A program made the translations under genes and the position numbers. Under the pieces are notes generated by a model, which ran no database searches, had not been told where the DNA came from, and worked only from the letters and a program-made list of their open reading frames with translations. From the NCBI GenBank assembly GCA_965232455.1, contig OZ246981.1:5022001-5086000 (forward strand): a stretch of 64,000 nt of DNA. Direction: 5' to 3'. Shown piece by piece: positions 42,813 through 52,024 of the stretch (its first letter is position 1; each line of letters begins with the position of its first letter). Origin of the DNA: JBFGFX01 sp965232455. Lineage in GTDB: Bacteria; Pseudomonadota; Gammaproteobacteria; Steroidobacterales; Woeseiaceae.

Positions 42813-43662
42813 CCTTGTCCAAGCTCGAGGTGTGTCGAAATCATACGGTGATTTACGCGCGGTTGATGATGTCAGTTTCGATATCGAAAAAGGTCGTATC
42901 ACCGGTTTGATCGGTCCGAACGGAGCCGGCAAAACTACTCTGCTGAAGGCCGTACTGGGCCTCACGGATTGCGACGGGAGTCTTTCGGTCCTCGGCCTGG
43001 ACCCTTTTCGGCAGCGCAAAGAACTGATGCAGAACATTTGCTTCATTGCCGACGTGGCCGTATTGCCGCGCTGGATTCGGGTTAGCCAGCTGCTCGATTT
43101 CGTCGAGGCCGTGCATCCGCATTTCACCCGCAAGCGGGCCGAAGAATTGCTGGCGGAAACGAAAATCCCCGCGCGGGCAAAGGTCCGCGAGTTGTCGAAG
43201 GGCATGGTGACGCAGCTGCATCTTTCGATTATTACTGCCGTCAACGCAGCGCTGTTGGTGTTGGACGAGCCAACCCTTGGCCTGGACATCATTTTCCGGA
43301 AGGAATTCTACCGTAACCTGTTGAACGACTATTTCGATGAAGAACGGACCATATTGATCACTACCCATCAGGTTGAGGAGATTGAGAATCTTCTGACGGA
43401 CGTCATGTTTATCAACGATGGGCGTATCGTGCTGAACGCGAGTATGGACTCTCTGCCCGAGCGTTACGTCGAGTTGTTGGTGTCGACGGACGTGGCGGAC
43501 CGCGCCCGCGAAATGAAGCCTATTTTCGAGCGCGAGGTGTTTGGTAAAAGAGTGCTGACATTCGAGGACGTCAGTCGCGATAAGCTTCAGGACCTGGGCG
43601 AGTTGCGGACGCCGGACATCGCGGACCTGTTCGTTGCGAAGGTAAAAGGGGCCGCCGCATGA
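42805..43662 (+). CDS. ABC transporter ATP-binding protein
   Basis: 285 residues from the ATG at 42805, seven bases after a GGAG site (an adjacent ATG at 42802 is closer). Walker A GPNGAGKTTLL, signature LSKGMVTQLHL, Walker B LLVLDEPTLGLD and H-loop TTHQVEEIE are intact; the signature is LSKGM instead of LSGGQ, usual for this YtrB-like group. The C-terminal ~75 residues are family-specific. With the permease it forms an exporter under the GntR regulator, the pattern seen in envelope-stress and antimicrobial-peptide responses. Confidence 0.92.
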   Translation: MSSLVQARGVSKSYGDLRAVDDVSFDIEKGRITGLIGPNGAGKTTLLKAVLGLTDCDGSLSVLGLDPFRQRKELMQNICFIADVAVLPRWIRVSQLLDFVEAVHPHFTRKRAEELLAETKIPARAKVRELSKGMVTQLHLSIITAVNAALLVLDEPTLGLDIIFRKEFYRNLLNDYFDEERTILITTHQVEEIENLLTDVMFINDGRIVLNASMDSLPERYVELLVSTDVADRAREMKPIFEREVFGKRVLTFEDVSRDKLQDLGELRTPDIADLFVAKVKGAAA

Positions 43663-44585
43663 TTCGGACGCAGGTGGCGCTCATACGGCGAGAACTCTGG
43701 GAGCACAGGGCGATATTCGTCGTGCCTATCGTCATTGCGCTCGTTCAATCGTTGGGGTCGATTGTCGGCCAGGTCACCGTTTCGACGGCCGATCAGGCGG
43801 TGGACATCGCAATTCTTGGCGTGACGAACCTCGGCGACAACGAACGCGCGGCCGCCATCAACGTGCTCATGGTCGGACTGTCGTTTCTTTTTGTCATGGC
43901 GATGGGCGTGTTGACAATTTTCTACTCACTTGACGCGCTTTATGCAGAACGTAAGGACAAAAGCATTCTTTTCTGGCGCTCTTTGCCGGTTACCGACGCC
44001 GAGACCGTTATCTCGAAGCTGTTGACGGCCGCGCTGGTCATCCCGCTGGTCACGATCGTGATGATCGCGATCACACATCTGATTGTGCTGATCATTTCGA
44101 GTATCTGGGTAGGAGTTCGAGGCGCGAACGCCTGGCATTTGATTTGGCAGTCGGCGCCGTTTTTCGACAATTGGATGGCCACGCTCATTGTGTTGCTTTC
44201 GCTGTCGGTCTGGACTTCACCGTTCATCGGCTGGTTCCTGTTTGTTTCGGCGTTTACGAAACGCTCTCCTTTTCTGATCGCCTTTTTGCCGTTCGTCGTC
44301 ATTCCTATGCTCGAGAAGATTTTTTTCGGCTCCTGGATGTTCGGTGAGATGCTGTTGGAGCGGGCGCCGTTCAGCGCGCCGATATTTGAAGGGCTGGACG
44401 GCGGCGGATTCCTGTTCGACGACGAAGCCGAAATGCTGTCCGCCGCAAAATCCGGCGTCGGTTTCCTGTCCTTCATTGACGTGCCGAAGTTTCTTTCCAG
44501 CTTGAGCGTCTGGCTCGGGCTGGCGGTTTGCGGCATTTTCAGCTTCGCGGCGATCTACGTCCGGCGTTACCGCGACGAGTCCTGA
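43659..44585 (+). CDS. ABC transporter permease
   Basis: 308 residues beginning IRTQVALIRRELWEHRAIFVVPIVIAL. At least six transmembrane stretches are visible, with a large extracytoplasmic loop between the first two. YAERKDKSILFWRSLPVTDAETVISKL after TM2 is typical of this family of GntR-linked permeases. Overlaps the ATPase gene by four bases (ATGA). Confidence 0.88.
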   Translation: MIRTQVALIRRELWEHRAIFVVPIVIALVQSLGSIVGQVTVSTADQAVDIAILGVTNLGDNERAAAINVLMVGLSFLFVMAMGVLTIFYSLDALYAERKDKSILFWRSLPVTDAETVISKLLTAALVIPLVTIVMIAITHLIVLIISSIWVGVRGANAWHLIWQSAPFFDNWMATLIVLLSLSVWTSPFIGWFLFVSAFTKRSPFLIAFLPFVVIPMLEKIFFGSWMFGEMLLERAPFSAPIFEGLDGGGFLFDDEAEMLSAAKSGVGFLSFIDVPKFLSSLSVWLGLAVCGIFSFAAIYVRRYRDES

Positions 44586-44658
44586 TCCGAGGTCCGATCG
44601 CGCGTTCGTCACGCCGACTCGCGCCGCAACGCGGTTACGAGCTGGTTTGAGATGGGTT

Positions 44659-45672
44659 CTAGTGACGATCCAGTTCGTGTTTGCGTACTTTGCCGCGAAA
44701 CTGGTCGTAACTCAGTCCGAGGAGATCCGCGGCGACGCGCTGGTTGAAGCGCGATTTTCCCAAAGCCGCCTGCAGCAGGTCTCTCTCGGCTTCCCGCATC
44801 CGCTCTTTGAAGTTGGTAGGTAACAGCGGTTCGGGACGGCGGGCCCGCGGCGTCTGCGGCGACGGTTCACCCGGGTTGCCGCGCAGTTTGAACGGTGAAT
44901 CGAACGGGTCGAAGGCGATGCTGCTGATCTTGCGCGTTCTGTCCGTGGACCGGTAAACCGAGCGTTCTACCGCGTTCTTGAGTTCTCGTACGTTGCCGGG
45001 CCAGTCATGGCGGAGCAACGTCGAAGACGCACGTGGGCTGAAGCCCGCGAAGTACTCCAGTTTCATCTCGCTGATCATGTTCACGGCGAACGCATGCGCG
45101 AGCGGCATGATGTCCTCGGTCCGTTCGCGCAGCGGCGGTATCGTGATGACGTCGAACGCCAGGCGGTCCAGGAGATCTTTGCGGAAAGTTCCGGCCGCTG
45201 CGAGGGCGCGCAGGTCGGCATTGGTCGAGCCGACGATGCGCACGTTCACACTCACGGTGTCGCTTCCGCCGACGCGTTGGAGTTCTCCGTATTCAATGAC
45301 CCGCAGGATTTTCTCCTGCATACGAAGTGAAATGGTGGCCAGTTCGTCCAGTATCAGCGATCCACCGTCCGCTCGTTCAAAGTGTCCGGTATGCGCGGTA
45401 ATCGCTCCGGTAAAGGCGCCGGCCTCATGGCCAAACAACTCGGATTCCAGGATGGACTCGGTCAGCGCGGCGCAATTGACCTTCACCATCGGCTGGTCCC
45501 AGCGTCCGGACAGATAGTGCAGCCGGGACGCGATCAGTTCTTTTCCGGTGCCCCGCTCACCAACGACCAGCACCGACTTGTTCAGCGGCGCCGCCCGCGA
45601 CACATGCTCCAGCATTTCCAGAAATGCTGGGGCTTCGCCGATAATCGGTTGATTTTTGGGCTCTGTTTGCAT
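44659..45672 (-). CDS. pspF: PspF, sigma-54-dependent activator of the psp operon
   Basis: 337 residues. No N-terminal sensor domain; the AAA+ domain starts at once (GERGTGKELIASRLHY, Walker A), with the sigma-54 contact loop ELFGHEAGAFTGA, Walker B LILDELATIS and the arginine finger region. A Fis-type helix-turn-helix ends the protein (FNQRVAADLLGLSYDQFRGKVRK). Walker B carries DELA instead of DEVA or DELG, still keeping Asp-Glu. It is divergent from pspA, as in enterobacteria. Confidence 0.94.
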   Translation of the reverse strand: MQTEPKNQPIIGEAPAFLEMLEHVSRAAPLNKSVLVVGERGTGKELIASRLHYLSGRWDQPMVKVNCAALTESILESELFGHEAGAFTGAITAHTGHFERADGGSLILDELATISLRMQEKILRVIEYGELQRVGGSDTVSVNVRIVGSTNADLRALAAAGTFRKDLLDRLAFDVITIPPLRERTEDIMPLAHAFAVNMISEMKLEYFAGFSPRASSTLLRHDWPGNVRELKNAVERSVYRSTDRTRKISSIAFDPFDSPFKLRGNPGEPSPQTPRARRPEPLLPTNFKERMREAERDLLQAALGKSRFNQRVAADLLGLSYDQFRGKVRKHELDRH

Positions 45673-45805
45673 TGGCTTTTTATACCATATTAAGGCGAAA
45701 AAAGCCTAAAAATGGTGAAAAAAACCACTCTCCGGACGTCAAAAGCACCCCTATTCTCAGATTAAATGTTTTTAAAAACAACGCCTTATCGAGACAAGTT
45801 TTACT

Positions 45806-45820
45806 TGGCACGGAATCTGC
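45806..45820 (+). promoter_or_regulatory. Sigma-54 promoter of the psp operon
   Basis: TGGCACGGAATCTGC has the -24 GG (45807-45808) and -12 GC (45819-45820) at the correct 12-base distance; it matches the consensus TGGCACG-N4-TTGC except for C in place of the first T of TTGC. It lies 41 bases before pspA. A perfect GTTTTTAAAAAC palindrome at 45768-45779 lies upstream and could serve bending or activator binding. Confidence 0.85.
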
Positions 45821-45861
45821 ATTTCCATACGCGGAGTCCGTATTAACCAGAGGATAAAGGC

Positions 45862-46551
45862 ATGGGCATATTCACCAGATTCAGCGACATCGTGAACTCG
45901 AACATCAACGCGATTCTCGACAAGGCGGAAGACCCCGAGAAAATCGTCCGGCTGATGATCCAGGAAATGGAGGACACGCTTGTCGAAGTACGATCGGCGG
46001 CGGCGCGTTCTATCGCCGACAAAAAAGATCTGAACCGTAAATTGACCGCTCTCGAGCGAGAACAAAACGAATGGGACGGTAAAGCCGAACTCGCACTGCG
46101 CAAGGGGCGCGAAGACCTCGCAAAGGCGGCTTTGGTAGAGAAATCCAGAGCGACGGCGGCCGCGGAGATCATCAAGGCGGATTACGTCGCGATCGACGAG
46201 GGTCTCGGCAAGCTGAACGAAGACATCTCCAGACTCGAAGCGAAGTTGCAGGACGCAAAAGCGCGTCAGAAATCGCTGCTTGCGCGTCACAAGACGGCAA
46301 ACAGCCGACTCGCCGCGAGAAAGAAGATCCACGATTACAAGATCGACGACGCGATGGTCCGGTTTGAACAGTACACCCGCCGAATCGACGACGTCGAAGG
46401 GCGGATCGAGGCATACGACCTTGGCTTGCCCAAAGATCTCAACCACGAATTTGCGGGTCTCGAGGCCGAGGACGTCGTCGCCAAGGACCTGGATGAACTC
46501 AAGAAGCGTGTTGCAGGAACTCCTGCCGGTGCTTCGGAAAACGAACAATAA
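45862..46551 (+). CDS. pspA: Phage shock protein A
   Basis: 229 residues, start MGIFTRFSDIVNSNINAILDKAEDPEKIVRLMIQEMEDTL, the standard PspA N-terminus with its amphipathic helix. The rest is a long coiled coil of the ESCRT-III/Vipp1 superfamily. PspA binds stressed inner membranes and inhibits PspF. Length and all parts are normal. First gene of a five-gene psp operon. Confidence 0.97.
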   Translation: MGIFTRFSDIVNSNINAILDKAEDPEKIVRLMIQEMEDTLVEVRSAAARSIADKKDLNRKLTALEREQNEWDGKAELALRKGREDLAKAALVEKSRATAAAEIIKADYVAIDEGLGKLNEDISRLEAKLQDAKARQKSLLARHKTANSRLAARKKIHDYKIDDAMVRFEQYTRRIDDVEGRIEAYDLGLPKDLNHEFAGLEAEDVVAKDLDELKKRVAGTPAGASENEQ

Positions 46552-46564
46552 TTAGGAGACGGCA

Positions 46565-46792
46565 TTGACTTCGATCCTTGGCGCCGCGCTGATCGTTTTT
46601 CTGGCAGTCCCAGCACCGATATTTATCGTTCTCTATTTCATTACCAAGTGGAAGCAGTCACGCGAGATGAGCGGTGCGGACGAACGGATGCTTGAAGATC
46701 TGTGGGGCCTTTCTCAGCGGCTCGAGGAGCGCCTCGAATCGCTGGAAACCATACTTGACAATGAAGTGCCGGAATGGAGGAGAAAACTATGA
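46565..46792 (+). CDS. pspB: Phage shock protein B
   Basis: 75 residues from a TTG start with AGGAG seven bases upstream. One N-terminal transmembrane helix (ILGAALIVFLAVPAPIFIVL) then a short coiled coil (LSQRLEERLESLETILDNEVPEWR), ending like E. coli PspB. It acts with PspC to sense membrane damage and release PspF. Overlaps pspC by ATGA. Confidence 0.9.
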   Translation: MTSILGAALIVFLAVPAPIFIVLYFITKWKQSREMSGADERMLEDLWGLSQRLEERLESLETILDNEVPEWRRKL

Positions 46793-47085
46793 GCAGAGGC
46801 ACCTGGAATCTTGACCACGGACCGCTGCGCGGTTTGTACAGGGACCGGGAGAACGGATGGATGTTCGGGGTCTGTGCGGGCCTCGCCGAGTATCTCAATT
46901 TTCGAGTAGGACCCGTGAGAATCGTTGCGGTGGTGTGCCTGATTCTGTTCTTTTGGCCAACGGTGCTCATTTATGTCGCCGCGACGTTTTTGTTTCGTGA
47001 AAAGCCGTTGATCTACTCGGGACGCGAGGCGGAATACGAATTTTGGCGAAGATCGTCGTGCAGAGACCGGTGGAGCCGCCTATGA
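46789..47085 (+). CDS. pspC: Phage shock protein C (first copy)
   Basis: 98 residues from the ATG at 46789. The PspC domain is clear: RGLYRDRENGWMFGVCAGLAEYLNFRVGPVRIVAVV, then FFWPTVLIYVAATFLFREKP. The C-terminal coiled coil of normal PspC is missing; the product ends in a short basic tail. Overlaps pspB and the next gene by four bases each. Confidence 0.9.
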   Translation: MSRGTWNLDHGPLRGLYRDRENGWMFGVCAGLAEYLNFRVGPVRIVAVVCLILFFWPTVLIYVAATFLFREKPLIYSGREAEYEFWRRSSCRDRWSRL

Positions 47086-47468
47086 CGGCTCATGACACCA
47101 TCCCCAGGCGACGCTTCTACCGGAGCTCGAACCGCGCGATGATTGGCGGAGTTTGCGCGGGTCTTGCGGACTACTTCGGGTTTAATCTCAGGGTGACTCG
47201 TGTTCTGGCCGTCATTTCGCTGCTGGTCGCGATGCCGGCGACGCTCTTGGCGTACTTCGGGACGGTGTTTCTCGTCCCCAAAGACCCGAAGAGAACCGTA
47301 TCGCCGGAATACGATCCCGATTTCCGAAGGGCGCTCCGCTCCGATCCGAGTGCGACAATGACGGAGGTCGGCCGGCGATTCAAAAAACTGGATGCGCGAT
47401 TGGCCCGATTGGAACGCTACGTGACGTCACCGCGATTCGATCTGGATCAGGAATTCAGAAAACTGTAA
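47082..47468 (+). CDS. pspC: Phage shock protein C (second copy)
   Basis: 128 residues from the ATG at 47082. Second PspC domain (RRFYRSSNRAMIGGVCAGLADYFGFNLRVTRVLAVISL ... TLLAYFGTVFLVPKDP) followed by the usual C-terminal coiled coil (VGRRFKKLDARLARLERYVTSPRF) that the first copy lacks. The pair may therefore divide the functions of one PspC. Confidence 0.9.
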   Translation: MTAHDTIPRRRFYRSSNRAMIGGVCAGLADYFGFNLRVTRVLAVISLLVAMPATLLAYFGTVFLVPKDPKRTVSPEYDPDFRRALRSDPSATMTEVGRRFKKLDARLARLERYVTSPRFDLDQEFRKL

Positions 47469-47505
47469 CAACAAACAGCAGCAGATTGAGGGAGGAAGAC
47501 TACGG

Positions 47506-47727
47506 ATGAACGGCACTTTCATATTTGTACTGCTCATTATCGCGATGGTCATGGCTAGCGGTCTCATCAAAACCTGGATTGAACAACGCAACAAGGCTCC
47601 GGAAACGGATGCGGACGCAGAGAGCATGCTGGCTAAGATCGACCTGCTGGAGGAGCGAATTCAGGTTTTGGAACGGATCGTCACCGAACACAATATCGAC
47701 CTGCGGCAGCAAATCGATAACCTGTAA
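47506..47727 (+). CDS. Second PspB-like protein
   Basis: 73 residues: a transmembrane helix (TFIFVLLIIAMVMASGLI) and a coiled coil (SMLAKIDLLEERIQVLERIVTEHNIDLRQQI). The architecture and the ERIxxLERI pattern match PspB, though sequence is divergent. AGGGAGG lies upstream. It closes a pspA-B-C-C-B' operon. Confidence 0.75.
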   Translation: MNGTFIFVLLIIAMVMASGLIKTWIEQRNKAPETDADAESMLAKIDLLEERIQVLERIVTEHNIDLRQQIDNL

Positions 47728-47745
47728 ATTGCCGGAATCCCAATT

Positions 47746-48201
47746 ATGTCGCCAGATACGATCAGGGGGTTACTCGTCGAGTACGGCGTATCCGGGGAAG
47801 CGGGCGCCTGCGTCATCATTGCTCGCGCGAAACGCCCCGTCGAGCTTACCGAAGCGAACATCACCTGGCGCGATGACGTGCTGAACGTATCGGACCTGGG
47901 ACAACTCGATCGTTGTTCGCTTGCAATCGTATTTGCACAGATCGAGCATCTCGGAAAAGCCGACGCCGTCCACCTTCTGGCGCGGCTGAGAGACCATTAT
48001 GCTGAACGAACGCTTGTCTGCGATACGCAAAAGGTGTTTACGTCAGCGGAACTGCTGGCGCTGGGCTACCTGAAGCAAACACGCCCGCCGGACGGCGAGC
48101 GCTGGTATTTACACGATCCCGAAGAGTTCTTCGAGCGACGCGAGTGGAACAATTCGCGGGACTGGGCAAATCCCGCGAACTTCGACAAGTTCCGCTGGTA
48201 G
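47746..48201 (+). CDS. DUF6231 family protein
   Basis: 151 residues. Recognised by LGQLDRCSLAIVFAQIEHLGKADAVHLLARLRDHYAERTLV and by the C-terminal WYLHDPEEFFERREWNNSRDWANPANFDKFRW, which match the uncharacterised DUF6231 family of gammaproteobacteria. No membrane segment or known catalytic motif; a SAM-methyltransferase-like fold is possible from the strand-helix order but is not demonstrated. Follows the psp genes by 18 bases. Confidence 0.75.
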   Translation: MSPDTIRGLLVEYGVSGEAGACVIIARAKRPVELTEANITWRDDVLNVSDLGQLDRCSLAIVFAQIEHLGKADAVHLLARLRDHYAERTLVCDTQKVFTSAELLALGYLKQTRPPDGERWYLHDPEEFFERREWNNSRDWANPANFDKFRW

Positions 48202-48206
48202 CCGTC

Positions 48207-48566
48207 TTACTGTTCCCGGGTTCTAAACGCCTGAACCTCGGTATTGAATGCCGCCGCAACGGTTTCCATTTCGTCGACAGCCGCGTTGTATTTCTTGTTC
48301 AGCATGTCTTCTCGCTGCTGCTCGTCCTCCGGCAGCAGGTTGTCCATTGTGGATCGCGCGGCTTTCTCCTCGGCGACAATACAGTCCAGATAGGCCTCCA
48401 TCTCGGCCACATACTTCTTGACGGCGCGTTGACCTTCCAGCATTTCTTCTTTTGTCGCAATACCGCCGTTTGGCATGTCCACCTTTACGGGATAGTTGCA
48501 GGCGAAAACTGCCGGCGCTGCAAGCAGGCAAGAAGTGCAAACAAATAGTTTAATGATTTTTGTCAT
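48207..48566 (-). CDS. Small exported protein
   Basis: 119 residues from the ATG at 48566, with a signal peptide cleaved probably after AVFA (IIKLFVCTSCLLAAPAVFA). The mature part is acidic and helical (ATKEEMLEGQRAVKKYVAEMEAYLDCIVAEEKAARSTMDNLL) with two Cys residues that could pair. Function not recognised. Convergent with the DUF6231 gene at five bases. The 156 bases upstream (48567-48722) hold nothing recognisable. Confidence 0.7.
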   Translation of the reverse strand: MTKIIKLFVCTSCLLAAPAVFACNYPVKVDMPNGGIATKEEMLEGQRAVKKYVAEMEAYLDCIVAEEKAARSTMDNLLPEDEQQREDMLNKKYNAAVDEMETVAAAFNTEVQAFRTREQ

Positions 48567-48722
48567 AACAATGCATCGGGTTGGAGTAAGGAGCGTGTCG
48601 CCGCTGTTTGTTGCCACCCGGCGGCCGGCCTCAATTTAATCATTTTGCATGAGCCGAGTGAAGGCCGGGTGAAATACAAAGAAAAACAGTGTGTTATGTC
48701 AAGGCCGACAGACCCTGACAAC

Positions 48723-51173
48723 TCAGGCGAAAAGTGCGCGGTACTTGTCGGTTCCCTCTGCCTGCGAAAGGACGAGTTCGAGGTAGTCGTCGGAACTCAC
48801 GGGGTTGCCGAACAGTAATCCCTGGACGAACGCGCAACCCAGGTTCTGCAGAAAACCCAGCTGATCTTCCGATTCCACCCCTTCCGCGACTACCTCCATG
48901 TTCAGGCTCTTGCCCATCTGGATAATAGTGCCGACGATCGTAGCGTCGTCGGGATTGACCGCAACGTCTCGCACGAACGACTTGTCAATCTTGAGCGTGC
49001 TGATCGGGAACTGTTGCAGTGCGCTCAGTGACGAATAACCGGTGCCAAAATCGTCGATGGCCAGATGTAAGCCAAGAGAATACAGTTCGTTGAGAATCTT
49101 TACGGTTCGAGTCGGATTCTCCATCAGCGTCGTTTCCGTGATCTCCAGTTCAAGAGAAGTCGGCGACAGCTCATAACTGCGCAGGATTCCGCTGATACGA
49201 TTGATGAAGTTCGCTTGACGAAGCTGTTTGAGCGAAAGGTTCACGGACACGCGTCCGGGTGAGGAGACTGAACGTTGCCAATAGCGGAAATCCTCGCAAA
49301 CGCGGTCGAGCACCCATTCGCCGATCTCCACGATCAGGTTGTTCTCCTCGGCGAGCGGTATGAAATCAGCCGGCAGGATGATGCCGCGTTCGGGAAGATC
49401 CCATCGCACCAGCGCCTCCGCGCCGACGACCTCGCCGGTTTCGATGTTGTAACGGGGATGGTAGCGGACCAGCAGTTCGTCCCGCTCGAAAGCGCGCTTG
49501 AGTTTGCTTTTGGTCATGAGCCGCTCGACGGCGGTGTGGTTCATTTCCGGGCGATAGTAGGACGAGAGATTCCCGCCGCCTTTCTTGGAATGATAGAGCG
49601 CCGCATCGGCGTTTCGGATCAGGTCGATCACGTTTGCCGCGTCACTTGGATAACAGGCAATACCCATGCTTGCGGTCATGAAAACTTCATGTCCCTGGAC
49701 GTAAAACGGCTCGGCAAGCCGGTTCAGTACTTTCCGAGCGAGCTTGTCCAGATGCTTTTTTATCTCGGGGCTGGGCTTCAGACGGTCTACTATCACGGCA
49801 AACTCGTCACCGGCCAGTCTGCCGATGACGCAATCTTCCGGTAAAGTCTCGGTTAGCCGGTTGGCCACGGTCTCGAGGGTAGTGTCACCGGCAAGATGGC
49901 CAAAAGTGTCGTTGATCTCCTTGAAGTAATCGATATCGATGTAGAAGAGTGCGAGGGAATTGTCGGCTCGTTTGGCTCTCGCAATCGCACGCTGCAGCAG
50001 GTGCTGAAACTGCATGCGGTTGGGTATTTTGGTAAGGGCGTCGATTCTTGCCAGATAGCGGATACGCTTCTCGGCTTTGCGGCGCTCGGTGATATTTTGT
50101 GCTGCGTAGATGTGCGTCCCCGCAGCGTCATTCATCGGTTCGATGACGGAGCCCGTGTACGATACGGGAATCGATTCGCCGTATTTGCTGATCAGGATCG
50201 CCTCGTCCGGAATGCTGGTCTCCGAACTGGTCTGCAGTTTGCCGCTTTTGGTGGAATCGACGATGTCGTCAATAGGGGTGTTGAGCAGCTCTTCCTCATC
50301 GAAGCCGAGCATGCGTGTCGTCGCCTCATTGATACGAGTCACGAGACCGTCGTCGTCGGTCACGATGATCGCCTCGTTCATCCCTGACAACATTTTGTCC
50401 ATATAATCGCGTGACACGGTCGTCTTCTGCAGTTCCTCGCGCATTTCGTTGAACACCAGCGCCAGATCGCCAAGGTCATCGCTGTGTCCGACCTTCAATG
50501 GTTCACCGAAATTGGAATGGCTCAGTTTCTCCGCCTGTATCCTCAATTCCAGGATTCTGCGCGATTGATCCCGGACGACAAGCCAAATGACGGTTCCGCA
50601 GAGCGCCACGCCAAACAGGGCGGTCGCAAAAATTCGCATGAAACTCGCAGCCCTTCGTTCCGAGTCCTGGGCGAGCAGAAGCTCCCGAAATGCGGTGGTC
50701 TCGGTTACGACCGAGTCGAGGGAAAAACTGCCATAGAGCGTGCCCGAGGGCGAGTCCACGCCCTTCACGGCGTAGCTGAGATAGAAGTTCTCGGACGTCC
50801 TGTCAACGGGCTCGTTGAAGACGGTGGACGCCACGGTGCCGACGCTCACCGATTCACCGTTGGCGGCAACGTAACGGAGACCGTTCAGATCGTCCGATCC
50901 GTTCAAGGCGGCTTGCATGACGTTTGCGATATCGGCCGTCTCGGCTACGGCGCTGTGCAACGCGATGGCATCGGCAATACGATGCATTCGACCACGCGCC
51001 CGCCGCTCGAAACTCGCTGCCTGGGCAGCGTCGAATTGCTCGGCGCTCGTTCCCACCAGTTGCCCGCTCAAGGTTCTGTACTGGCCGTAGAAGACGGTCA
51101 GCATGAGGCCGCCGACGACAAGCGAGAGCGTTGCCGTCAGGGCGAGATATCTTGGAACGGTTTTGCCGGTCAT
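48723..51173 (-). CDS. Membrane GGDEF-EAL cyclic-di-GMP enzyme with HAMP and PAS
   Basis: 816 residues from the ATG at 51173. Two transmembrane helices (~8-28 and ~180-200) enclose a periplasmic sensor; a HAMP-like region (QAEKLSHSNFGEPLKVGHSDDLGDLALVFNEM) and a PAS domain (GMNEAIIVTDDDGLVTRINEATTRMLGFDEEELL) follow. The GGDEF domain has RLAGDEFAVI and no inhibitory RxxD site. The EAL domain keeps GAEALVRW, LELEITETTLMENP, IDDFGTGYSSL and VAEGVESEDQL, so phosphodiesterase activity is likely and cyclase activity possible. Confidence 0.93.
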   Translation of the reverse strand: MTGKTVPRYLALTATLSLVVGGLMLTVFYGQYRTLSGQLVGTSAEQFDAAQAASFERRARGRMHRIADAIALHSAVAETADIANVMQAALNGSDDLNGLRYVAANGESVSVGTVASTVFNEPVDRTSENFYLSYAVKGVDSPSGTLYGSFSLDSVVTETTAFRELLLAQDSERRAASFMRIFATALFGVALCGTVIWLVVRDQSRRILELRIQAEKLSHSNFGEPLKVGHSDDLGDLALVFNEMREELQKTTVSRDYMDKMLSGMNEAIIVTDDDGLVTRINEATTRMLGFDEEELLNTPIDDIVDSTKSGKLQTSSETSIPDEAILISKYGESIPVSYTGSVIEPMNDAAGTHIYAAQNITERRKAEKRIRYLARIDALTKIPNRMQFQHLLQRAIARAKRADNSLALFYIDIDYFKEINDTFGHLAGDTTLETVANRLTETLPEDCVIGRLAGDEFAVIVDRLKPSPEIKKHLDKLARKVLNRLAEPFYVQGHEVFMTASMGIACYPSDAANVIDLIRNADAALYHSKKGGGNLSSYYRPEMNHTAVERLMTKSKLKRAFERDELLVRYHPRYNIETGEVVGAEALVRWDLPERGIILPADFIPLAEENNLIVEIGEWVLDRVCEDFRYWQRSVSSPGRVSVNLSLKQLRQANFINRISGILRSYELSPTSLELEITETTLMENPTRTVKILNELYSLGLHLAIDDFGTGYSSLSALQQFPISTLKIDKSFVRDVAVNPDDATIVGTIIQMGKSLNMEVVAEGVESEDQLGFLQNLGCAFVQGLLFGNPVSSDDYLELVLSQAEGTDKYRALFA

Positions 51174-51533
51174 TGCATCATTTGACCCTGGCAGCTCGCG
51201 CGGATTCAATCCACCGTATGTCCCAGCTTGCTGCCGGTATCTTATTGTTATATCGCAGCAGTGGCCGGGTGGTCTGGCCGCCGTGATGCGTAGCAGAGGT
51301 CCTTGTCAGTGTAGCTTAGTTTACCACTGAGCCCAGCGGCAATCGCAAATACACGTATAAATTGCGGTTTTGCCCATATGCCAGGAATGGGCGCTTTCCG
51401 GGGTGGTTCGGCTGCGAGAGCGGCAATCGAGCCGGATCCGGCTCCTGTAGATTCCAGGTTGGGAAGGTATTTTTTATTTAAAATCAGTGAATTATCGTTT
51501 TTCGGTTGCGCCCGGTCGCGCGCTTCCACGAGT
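51174..51533. other. 360-bp intergenic region with a 16-bp palindrome
   Basis: No plausible gene or tRNA is seen. The region holds a perfect palindrome GAGCCGGATCCGGCTC at 51429-51444 next to CTGTAG; read on the minus strand it is CTACAGGAGCC-like and resembles the REP-type unit at 16578-16599. It is AT-rich around 51468-51495 (TTTTTTATTTAAAATC), probably promoter sequence for the leftward GGDEF/EAL gene or terminator sequence. Confidence 0.5.
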
Positions 51534-51929
51534 TTAGCCCAGGCGTTTCTCCTCGTATTCCAGCGGCTTCGACTGTCCGGTGGTTTTCATGACCCCCTCG
51601 ACAATTGCGCCGACCGCGACCGCAATGGATTCGCCGGATACGGTACCGTTGATTCGCGCGGTTTCACTGATCTCCACGTTGCCGCTTGCGTCCACGTTAC
51701 CTTCAATCGTACCGGCCACGATGACCGTTACGGCCTTGATCGTGCCCTTCCAATAGCCTTTGGCCGCCAGGGTCACCGAGCCGTCGAGGTCACAATCGCC
51801 GTCGACCTCGCCGTTAACCATGTAGTCGCCGTTGCCGGTAATGGTTCCGGTGATTTTGCAGCCTTCGCTGATCAGTGTCGCAGGGCCGTTTGAACGGTCC
51901 CGCAGGCGCCGAAGTTTCGATTCACTCAT
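51534..51929 (-). CDS. Bactofilin
   Basis: 131 residues from the ATG at 51929 (a TTG at 51965 would add 12). The core is a run of short beta strands with Gly and Val every five to six residues: ISEGCKITGTITGNGDYMVNGEVDGDCDL ... GTIEGNVDASGNVEISETARINGTV, the right-handed beta helix of bactofilins. These polymerise without nucleotide into cytoskeletal filaments involved in cell shape or polar localisation. A MreB-like or M23 peptidase partner is not adjacent. Confidence 0.9.
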   Translation of the reverse strand: MSESKLRRLRDRSNGPATLISEGCKITGTITGNGDYMVNGEVDGDCDLDGSVTLAAKGYWKGTIKAVTVIVAGTIEGNVDASGNVEISETARINGTVSGESIAVAVGAIVEGVMKTTGQSKPLEYEEKRLG

Positions 51930-52024
51930 CTCGACATAGTCTCCAGGTTCGGTGCGCTGACTCAAATTGAGCCGTCACTATGATAGTACGGCCGGAGAGG
52001 TCGAATTGTGAATCAATCGACATA

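Noticed and set aside
45684..45716. Hairpin ACCAT..AGGC/GCCT..ATGGT as a rho-independent terminator
   Set aside because: Stem is short and interrupted and it lies at the 5' side of pspF, not after a gene; at most a regulatory site.
51260..51340. tRNA-like stretch around TGTAGCTTAG
   Set aside because: No cloverleaf with acceptor, anticodon and T arms could be built; no TTCGA-type T loop at the right distance.
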